DNA of 32,542 nucleotides, taken from Alphaproteobacteria bacterium. Its GTDB lineage: Bacteria > Pseudomonadota > Alphaproteobacteria > CAAGCB01 > CAG-977. Below the pieces are notes generated by a model that was given only the letters and a program-made list of their open reading frames with translations, did not search any database and was not told the origin of the DNA. The position numbers and the translations under genes are program-made. Below, piece after piece: positions 24,121 to 29,575 of the stretch (positions within the stretch are counted from its first letter, which is position 1; each line of letters opens with the position of its first letter). The DNA lies in assembly GCA_024413465.1 (NCBI GenBank), contig JAKSVU010000019.1:1-32542 (forward strand). The letters run 5' to 3'.

Positions 24121-25995
24121 TTAATCTAAATAATACGAAGAAACGACGTTCCCCCAAATTTCTGCAGGCATTCCACCACCGGAAACGTCTTCCATTGGTG
24201 TATTATCATCTTTACCAACCCAAATAGCCATTGAAAACTCATCTGTAAATCCGGCGAACCATGCATCTCGATTATCCTGCGTCGTACCTGTCTTTCCAAA
24301 AGACGCTATACTCGTATGAGCTTTTTTCCCTGTACCTGTTTCAACAATATCAAACAAAATAGGTTTTAATTGATCCAAAGATTCTTTTTCAACCAAACGA
24401 GGACGAGAATTTGGTATACGAGAATATAAAACCTGACCTTCCGTTGTTTTAATTTGTGTAATTCCATAAGGAACAACCCCCGCTCCCCCATTAGCAATTT
24501 CTGCATAACTTGCAGTTACATTTAATGGAGACGATTGACAAGCTCCCAAAATCATTGGCCCTGTTATTTCACAAGACTTGTCAATAATGCCAAACTTACC
24601 TGCTAATTTTGCAACCTTTTTAATTCCCGTTTTAAGTCCGATTTGAACGGCAACGGTATTTAAGGATTGTTTTAAAGCACTATGAAGTGTTACTGTTCCA
24701 TAATATCCATGGGTCGCATTTCGAGGTGACCATCCGTTAATATGAACTGGTTTATCTTCAATTTTATCATCTGCTTTGGCACCATTTTCAAAAGCTGTTA
24801 AATAAACGAATGGTTTCATCACAGAACCGATTTGACGACTTGCCTCTGTTGCTCGGTTAAATGGACTGGTAATATAATCTTTTCCCCCAACCATAGCCAA
24901 AACAGCTCCGTTATAAGACATAATGACACCAGCTGCCTGTAAATCCGTATCACTCACTTGTTTTTGAATTTCAGTAGTCAAAATGGCTTGTAAGGTTGAA
25001 TCTAACGTTGTTTCAATGATAATGTCTTGATCAGCCGAACCAAGATATGAATCAACTATATCTGCCACCCAGTCTGTAAAATATAAAACTGATTTTTCAC
25101 GATTAATATTTGACCTATTTCCATTTTCGGCAGCATGTAACCCCGTTGTTGCCGAAATGTAACCAGCTTTAACCATATTTGCCAAAACAATTCGAGCTCT
25201 TTTGTTTGCTCTTTCTGGATATTTTAAAGGATTTAAAGAAGTTGGAGCTTTTAGAATTCCGGCTAAAACAGCGGCTTGATATAATGACAAATTTTCAGCG
25301 GAAACACCGTAATATTTATGTGCTGCCGCATCTATTCCATACGTCCCAGAACCAAAATAAACACGATTCAAATATATGGTTAAAATCTGATCTTTTGTTA
25401 ATTCCCGTTCCAAAGTAAGTGCTAGCATAACTTCCTGAATTTTTCTTTTAATCGTTTTTTCAGAAGTCAAAAATAAATTTTTAGCCACTTGTTGTGTAAT
25501 TGTGCTTGCCCCCTGAGCTTTTTTCCTTTTGATCATATTTGTGTAAAGGGCACGCAAAACGGATCGCATATCTATCCCAAAATGAGAATAAAAACGGATA
25601 TCTTCCGTTGAAATAATTGACTGATAAACAAAAGGTGGCAATTGTTTTAAATTAACAGTTTTTCCGTATTGTGATCCATACGAAGCAATTTCTGTTTTAT
25701 CGGCACTTAAAATAATCAATTTTGGAGCTCTGGTAGCCTTTTGACTGATTGTCGGTAAGGTATATCGACAATATCCTAAAAAGACGAATAAAAACACCGC
25801 CAACACAACGGAACCGACTCGAATCGTTCCTTTAAGGAGTTTTTTTCCAGAGATTGGCTCTCTTTTTTTTGTTTTTTTAGCTGATTTTTTTTCAACTTTT
25901 TCCTCAGAATCTGCCTTTTTTTCCTTTTTTATCACTTTTTTATCCCTAATTATTCGAAACTTACCTTTTGTTAACACTTTTGATTCAACAATCAA
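24121..25995 (-). CDS. mrcA: Class A penicillin-binding protein (PBP1A family)
   Basis: A bifunctional peptidoglycan synthase of 624 residues. A Lys/Glu-rich cytoplasmic tail (1-53) precedes one membrane segment (~57-76). The GT51 glycosyltransferase domain (~90-265) has catalytic Glu131 in STEDIRF and the ASTITQQVAKNL and KDQILTIYLNRVYFG signatures. The transpeptidase domain (~325-600) has Ser391-x2-Lys394 (SVMK), Ser444-Leu-Asn446 and Lys568-Thr-Gly-Thr571. It is shorter than E. coli PBP1A (850 residues), consistent with lack of the extra OB-like insert and with the compact forms of many bacteria. Acts at the outer face of the inner membrane. Confidence 0.95.
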   Translation of the reverse strand: MIVESKVLTKGKFRIIRDKKVIKKEKKADSEEKVEKKSAKKTKKREPISGKKLLKGTIRVGSVVLAVFLFVFLGYCRYTLPTISQKATRAPKLIILSADKTEIASYGSQYGKTVNLKQLPPFVYQSIISTEDIRFYSHFGIDMRSVLRALYTNMIKRKKAQGASTITQQVAKNLFLTSEKTIKRKIQEVMLALTLERELTKDQILTIYLNRVYFGSGTYGIDAAAHKYYGVSAENLSLYQAAVLAGILKAPTSLNPLKYPERANKRARIVLANMVKAGYISATTGLHAAENGNRSNINREKSVLYFTDWVADIVDSYLGSADQDIIIETTLDSTLQAILTTEIQKQVSDTDLQAAGVIMSYNGAVLAMVGGKDYITSPFNRATEASRQIGSVMKPFVYLTAFENGAKADDKIEDKPVHINGWSPRNATHGYYGTVTLHSALKQSLNTVAVQIGLKTGIKKVAKLAGKFGIIDKSCEITGPMILGACQSSPLNVTASYAEIANGGAGVVPYGITQIKTTEGQVLYSRIPNSRPRLVEKESLDQLKPILFDIVETGTGKKAHTSIASFGKTGTTQDNRDAWFAGFTDEFSMAIWVGKDDNTPMEDVSGGGMPAEIWGNVVSSYYLD

Positions 25996-26048
25996 TAGTG
26001 TAGCTTGTAAAGAATTTAAAAGCTAGCTTAAATTCAAGGATGAAAACA

Positions 26049-26252
26049 ATGAAAACAGAAAAGACGATATCTTTACCAATTGAAGCTTCGCTGTACGAGT
26101 TGTTACAACGCCAAGCTGAAACAATGGGAGAAAGTGTAAACGATTTAATTTGCCAAATTTTGCAACAATCTGCAGAAGCTTGGGACGATTATTGTCGGGC
26201 AATAGAAAATTTGTCCGCTGATAACGACAAATTAGTTTTGGTTGCCAAATAA
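26049..26252 (+). CDS. Small ribbon-helix-helix-like protein
   Basis: A 67-residue product. The ATG at 26049 is preferred because AGGA lies 8 bases upstream, while an earlier ATG at 26040 overlaps that site. Residues ~3-40 (KTISLPIEASLYELLQRQAETMGESVNDLICQILQQ) match the strand-helix-helix pattern of CopG/Arc-type DNA-binding proteins. This kind of protein is often an antitoxin or autoregulator, but no toxin gene is adjacent, so it looks solitary. It could control the metallopeptidase promoter just downstream, whose inverted repeats are the type of site such dimers bind (inference). Confidence 0.6.
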   Translation: MKTEKTISLPIEASLYELLQRQAETMGESVNDLICQILQQSAEAWDDYCRAIENLSADNDKLVLVAK

Positions 26253-26279
26253 AAATTATACCTTTCACCAAAAAATACC

Positions 26280-26305
26280 GTATTGGGGAACATAGTTCTC
26301 AATAC
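26280..26305. other. Hairpin in the intergenic region before the metallopeptidase gene
   Basis: GTATTGGGGAAC and GTTCTCAATAC form an 11-bp stem (one G-T pair, one bulged G) around an ATA loop. There is no T run, so it is not an obvious terminator. It may be an operator or an mRNA 3' end structure. Confidence 0.5.
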
Positions 26306-26318
26306 TGATAACTGAATC

Positions 26319-26375
26319 TTAACCTAAAATACTTGACAAATTTTAGACAAAATATTATTTTCCTTCTTAGGTTAA
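26319..26375 (+). promoter_or_regulatory. Promoter framed by a perfect inverted repeat
   Basis: TTAACCTAA at 26319-26327 and its exact inverse TTAGGTTAA at 26367-26375 enclose TTGACA (26333-26338), a 17-base spacer and TATTTT (26356-26361), a near-consensus sigma70 promoter. The right arm ends where the ribosome binding site of the next gene begins, so a bound repressor or a stem-loop would affect transcription or translation. Confidence 0.65.
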
Positions 26376-26387
26376 AGGATAATGTTA

Positions 26388-27257
26388 ATGGCTGAATCTA
26401 CGTTTGATTGTTATTGTAAATTAAGCACTTGTTTGTACGCTTTAAATTCTGCGGACAATGAAAACTTTTCAACGTTATTAAACATTGCTTATAAAGCTCC
26501 AAAAGGCGAAGAAGTAATGAACGACGTTGCTTTCAAAGGATACAAATTTATGTATCAGCAATTGTTCGGATTGAACGGATCATGTGATTATGATCACAAA
26601 TCCGTTTTATTAGATTCTTTTCATCGTCAACAAGACATTGCTCCAATTTTGATTCATGAATGTAATCACGTTCGCCAAGTTGAAAGATTAAAAGAAAATT
26701 CAAACGTTAAAGATATTACTTCCTTTATGGCTGGCTTAAACGCACCCGATTTTATTAAATTAAATCGCGCCCTTGAAGCTGATTCTTGCGCTCATCAAGC
26801 TGCTTTTGCATACCAATTAAAAGACGTTTATCCTGATATGTTTAAAAAAGAAATGGAAACGCCTATGACTCAAGCTTATGTTGCTGAAATGGAAAAATCA
26901 GGGGATGAAACAAAAGCAATGCAATCCTCTTTTGCAGCATGGTATGATTATAAACATTATCAAGAAGCCTATGAAAAACAATTTGTAAAACAAATTAATC
27001 ATAATGAAGAAGAACAAAAAAATAATCCTGCTCTTTCTTCAAAATTGACAAGTGAACAAATTATTGCTCTTTGCCAAAAAGATGGCAAACCTTATATGAC
27101 TGCAGCTTTTCTTGATAAAACAGAAAATATGGCTGTCTCAAAAGAAACGAAAGAAGCAATCAAAGGAACAAAGGGAGCAGACAAAATTCCTGTTCGTGGT
27201 GAAAAACAAAGCGTATCACCAGTTTTGATGAAAAAATTATCAAATCAAGGCAGATAA
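26388..27257 (+). CDS. HExxH putative metallopeptidase (DUF6782-like)
   Basis: A 289-residue protein with the zincin motif His90-Glu91-Cys-Asn-His94 in LIHECNHVRQ; Glu130 in NRALEADS is a candidate third zinc ligand. The start is the ATG at 26388, nine bases from AAAGG; an ATG two codons earlier is too close to it. There is no signal peptide or membrane segment, so it is either cytosolic or exported by a dedicated secretion system. The region after ~residue 170 is charged and Lys/Glu/Gln-rich, ending in a basic tail. The architecture agrees with the DUF6782 putative metallopeptidase family, whose substrates are not known to me. It stands alone, with palindromic repeats downstream. Confidence 0.75.
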   Translation: MAESTFDCYCKLSTCLYALNSADNENFSTLLNIAYKAPKGEEVMNDVAFKGYKFMYQQLFGLNGSCDYDHKSVLLDSFHRQQDIAPILIHECNHVRQVERLKENSNVKDITSFMAGLNAPDFIKLNRALEADSCAHQAAFAYQLKDVYPDMFKKEMETPMTQAYVAEMEKSGDETKAMQSSFAAWYDYKHYQEAYEKQFVKQINHNEEEQKNNPALSSKLTSEQIIALCQKDGKPYMTAAFLDKTENMAVSKETKEAIKGTKGADKIPVRGEKQSVSPVLMKKLSNQGR

Positions 27258-27286
27258 CGTTATAAACTTATTATCAAGATTTTTTA

Positions 27287-27306
27287 CCTCGCCCTGTAGG
27301 GAGAGG
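27287..27306. repeat. Dispersed palindromic element, CCCTGTAGGG type, copy 1
   Basis: CCTCgCCCTgtAGGGaGAGG forms a tight hairpin with a two-base loop and one mismatch. The same sequence recurs exactly at 28202-28221, and its right part at 32339-32353. Confidence 0.85.
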
Positions 27307-27318
27307 ATGTAATTTTTA

Positions 27319-27524
27319 TTGCCCCATGTTAGGGGATGAAATTTAATATTATTGCCACCTTTAGGGGGAAAACAGTTTTTAACGAGCAAATTTATTTGCG
27401 ACTATAAAAACTGCAAAGGGGATATTTTAGTTAGATTGTTTTTTAATTTTAATCTACCCCATTCAAGTTGGCTAGGTTCAGCAAAAGCTTCACCAAGCAA
27501 CTTGTTTCCCCTATCATGGGGCAA
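27319..27524. repeat. MITE-like element with 17-bp terminal inverted repeats
   Basis: The left end TTGCCCCATGTTAGGGG (27319-27335) and right end CCCCTATCATGGGGCAA (27508-27524) are inverse copies with one mismatch, bounding 206 bases with no credible gene. Inside are two strong cruciforms: CAGTTTTTA/TAAAAACTG enclosing GCAAAT/ATTTGC (27373-27413), and CAAGTTG/CAACTTG (27464-27504). The first 75 bases recur almost exactly at 32468-32542, where the window stops. Together with the 60 bases on its left this fills the 340-base gap between the metallopeptidase and peptide gene 2. Confidence 0.72.
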
Positions 27525-27534
27525 AATTATTTTT

Positions 27535-27563
27535 TGTAACCATTTTTCATTTCATCCGTTACA
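27535..27563 (+). promoter_or_regulatory. EcfG-like promoter / TGTAAC dyad of peptide gene 2
   Basis: TGTAAC-N17-GTTACA, same arms and spacing as at 18457 and 27909. As a promoter it reads GTAAC-N16-CGTTAC. A 34-base leader containing TTAGGAGAA leads to the ATG at 27598. Confidence 0.68.
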
Positions 27564-27597
27564 CTTAGTATAAGGAACATCTTTTAGGAGAACAGCC

Positions 27598-27840
27598 ATG
27601 GAAAAAACAGAAAAAAATACTATCGAAGAAACAAAAGATAATGAAATTGTTGAATTAAAAGATGAAGATATGTCAACAATTACAGCTGGTTCTGGGACAC
27701 CCAAAAATGGGAAATTCTTAACGCCAACATATTTAAAATTACCTATTTTAGAATCACACAATAATGGGTGTGACAAAATCTGCCTATCTGGTAAAACCAT
27801 ACCATCAATTGATTCAGGGACAACAAAAACCTTAAGCTGA
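27598..27840 (+). CDS. Double-glycine-type leader peptide precursor 2
   Basis: An 80-residue precursor with AGGAG upstream of the ATG. The acidic leader ends ELKDEDMSTITAG (residues 19-31): Leu at -12, Asp at -8, Met at -7, Ile at -4 and Ala-Gly at -2/-1, matching the leader of peptide 1 position by position with Ala in place of the first Gly. The predicted 49-residue core starts SGTPKNGK and carries two Cys in HNNGCDKICLSG, which could form a disulfide or a modified ring. It has no extended hydrophobic stretch. It shares about 170 bases of promoter and leader, nearly identical, with the broken copy 375 bases downstream. No transporter or modifying enzyme lies nearby, so export would rely on a system encoded elsewhere. 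Confidence 0.72.
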   Translation: MEKTEKNTIEETKDNEIVELKDEDMSTITAGSGTPKNGKFLTPTYLKLPILESHNNGCDKICLSGKTIPSIDSGTTKTLS

Positions 27841-27908
27841 TGCATATCACAAGCCGACAAGCTTTTAGGGACAGTAAAAATTAACTAAAAATTTTTTTTC
27901 ATTTTTCT

Positions 27909-27937
27909 CGTAACCATTTTTCATTTCATCCGTTACA
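27909..27937 (+). promoter_or_regulatory. EcfG-like promoter of peptide gene 3
   Basis: CGTAAC-N17-GTTACA: the outermost T of the left arm is C here, but the GTAAC-N16-CGTTAC core is intact. The following leader to the ATG at 27973 is nearly identical to that of peptide gene 2. Confidence 0.62.
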
Positions 27938-27972
27938 CTTAGTATAAGGAACATCCTTTTAGGAGAACCACC

Positions 27973-28154
27973 ATGGAAAAAACAGAAAAAATACTATCAA
28001 AGAAACAAAAGATAACGAAATTGTCGAATTAAAAGATGACGATATGTCAACAATTACAGCTGGAAAGGATCAATACGATAATGGGTGTGACAAAAACAAG
28101 CAAGCAATAAAGTTTGATTTTCTTTGTGGTTCAGAAACACACAATAATGGGTGA
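27973..28154 (+). pseudogene. Peptide precursor 3, frameshifted by one base in a poly-A run
   Basis: A tandem copy of peptide gene 2. Where that copy has GAAAAAAATAC, this one has GAAAAAATAC; the missing A (at about 27988-27993) shifts the frame and stops translation after 19 codons. Restoring one A gives a 60-residue precursor whose leader ends ELKDDDMSTITAG, with a different core that starts KDQYDNGCDK, carries a second Cys in FLCGS and ends THNNG. The core keeps reading open to TGA at 28152-28154, so the loss is recent, a homopolymer sequencing error, or a reversible slippage switch. Confidence 0.75.
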
Positions 28155-28201
28155 ATTCAAAGACATTTAGCCCCACATCGCGTTTTTATAACCATTTTTC
28201 A

Positions 28202-28221
28202 CCTCGCCCTGTAGGGAGAGG
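28202..28221. repeat. Dispersed palindromic element, CCCTGTAGGG type, copy 2
   Basis: Identical over 20 bases to 27287-27306. It directly follows TAACCATTTTTCA (28189-28201), which also starts the promoter region of peptide genes 2 and 3, so it may mark the end of a third, lost repeat of that unit. The rest of 28155-28318 holds no gene that I can support. Confidence 0.8.
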
Positions 28222-28318
28222 ACGTCTTTTGTTGGTGAATTTTTAATAAAAACGAACCTTACAAAAGATTGGTGAGGGGGCTTAACGTTAATAATTAACT
28301 CTGTTGGACTTTTCTTTA

Positions 28319-29269
28319 CTAAAAAGTCGTATTATCTGCGACATAGCAAATAATACCGTTTTTCAAATAGAATTCCTGAATTTTATCCATCTCTTTTGCA
28401 GGGACACTTCCCCCTTTTTCATAGGCGAATTTCATTCCCAGCTGTTCCCATTTACTTTGTCCAAGACGATGAAATTTCAAAATATTAATTTCAAGCAAAT
28501 TATTTTTTTTCATAAAATCTATGACTTTTTGTGCATTTTCTAAACTATCATTAAAATCGGCTATAACTGGATAGCGTAAAACAAGTCTGCCTTTCCACCC
28601 ATTTTCCTTTAGCAAACTGATATTTTTAAGTGTTAATTTATTAGAAACACCTGTCCCTAATTTATGCTTTTCATCATCCATATTTTTAACATCTATGAAT
28701 GCGAAATTGATGTACTGCATTAAGTCTAAAAACTTTTCTGAAGAAACGCTTGCAGAAGTTTCAACTGCCGTATGAATCATTTTTTCTTTACACTTTTTCA
28801 AAACTTCTTTTAAAAAATCATACTGTAAAAGAGGTTCTCCCCCAGAAAAAGTGACACCGCCATCGTGTCCCCAATTGCTAGAATCTCTTATTAAAATTTT
28901 CATCAATTCATCAACGGTATAATATTTTCCACAAACTTTTAAAGAATGAGCAGCACAATATTCTGCACATTCAAAAGTCGTACATTGACGACAAATTTCC
29001 CAATGAATTTGGAGTCCTATCTGATCATCAAAGGTAAGTCCCCCCTTTTTACACCGATGGAGACAAGTTCTGCACCCATTTTTCCACTTACAAACTTTGT
29101 CAGAAAACATTAAATGTTGTTGTGTTAAAAAATTTTCAGGATTTGCACACCATTGACAACGCAAAGGACACCCTGCAAAAAAAACGTTTGTTCTACAACC
29201 CGGTCCATCATGCACAGAAAAAGCCTGTATATCAAAAATAAGTGCCTTTAATTGCTGTGTATCCGCCAT
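28319..29269 (-). CDS. hpdA: 4-hydroxyphenylacetate decarboxylase activating enzyme (radical SAM)
   Basis: Generates the glycyl radical on HpdB by reductive cleavage of S-adenosylmethionine. The radical SAM cluster ligands are Cys34, Cys38 and Cys41 in GCPLRCQWC, preceded by HDGPGCRTNVFF; the SAM-binding GGEP lies in GVTFSGGEPLLQ. Between them is the ferredoxin-like insert of glycyl-radical activases, with Cys60, 66, 69, 73 and Cys93, 96, 101, 105 enough for two more [4Fe-4S] clusters. The 316-residue length is that of clostridial HpdA. Third gene of the minus-strand operon, 28 bases after hpdC, with AAGGAT in the gap. Confidence 0.92.
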   Translation of the reverse strand: MADTQQLKALIFDIQAFSVHDGPGCRTNVFFAGCPLRCQWCANPENFLTQQHLMFSDKVCKWKNGCRTCLHRCKKGGLTFDDQIGLQIHWEICRQCTTFECAEYCAAHSLKVCGKYYTVDELMKILIRDSSNWGHDGGVTFSGGEPLLQYDFLKEVLKKCKEKMIHTAVETSASVSSEKFLDLMQYINFAFIDVKNMDDEKHKLGTGVSNKLTLKNISLLKENGWKGRLVLRYPVIADFNDSLENAQKVIDFMKKNNLLEINILKFHRLGQSKWEQLGMKFAYEKGGSVPAKEMDKIQEFYLKNGIICYVADNTTF

Positions 29270-29297
29270 CTCGATTAAATTATCCTTTTAAATATTT

Positions 29298-29558
29298 CTA
29301 GCGTTTTTTATATTTTTCACACCCACAGGCACCACAAGTATTATAGGCCCAATTTTCTTTTTCAAATCCTTTACATGTCCCAATTCCATATTGATTTGGA
29401 TTTTCAAAAAAAGCACAATTCCCACATTTTTCAGCTAAAATAAATTTGGGACAAGCATCACTTCCTTCTCCATCAATAGGAACGATCATTTTACTTAAAG
29501 CACACATCCCTTTTTCGCAATCTAAATGAATATAATTTTTACAATCAAAATGTTTCAT
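29298..29558 (-). CDS. hpdC: 4-hydroxyphenylacetate decarboxylase small subunit
   Basis: An 86-residue iron-sulfur subunit unique to this decarboxylase. The ligand set that I recall for the clostridial protein is His3, Cys6, Cys19, Cys36 for one [4Fe-4S] cluster and Cys45, Cys48, Cys62, Cys80 for the other; all eight are present here at exactly those positions. Shared wording includes KGMCALSK, ACPK, KCGNC, GIGTC and EKENWAYNT. Two or three additional cysteines (14, 75, 78) are outside that set. The subunit is needed for a stable, regulated HpdB complex. It starts 17 bases after hpdB, with a GGGGTGAG ribosome site. Confidence 0.94.
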   Translation of the reverse strand: MKHFDCKNYIHLDCEKGMCALSKMIVPIDGEGSDACPKFILAEKCGNCAFFENPNQYGIGTCKGFEKENWAYNTCGACGCEKYKKR

Positions 29559-29575
29559 AAACTCACCCCATCAAC

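Noticed and set aside
27552-27860. A 102-codon minus-strand frame over peptide gene 2
   Set aside because: It runs antisense through the promoter, leader and core of a gene supported by a duplicated copy and leader motif.
28304-28330. GACTTTT/AAAAAGTC hairpin at the end of hpdA as a terminator
   Set aside because: It includes the stop codon, is A-T rich and lacks a following T run on the minus strand, so I could not support it.
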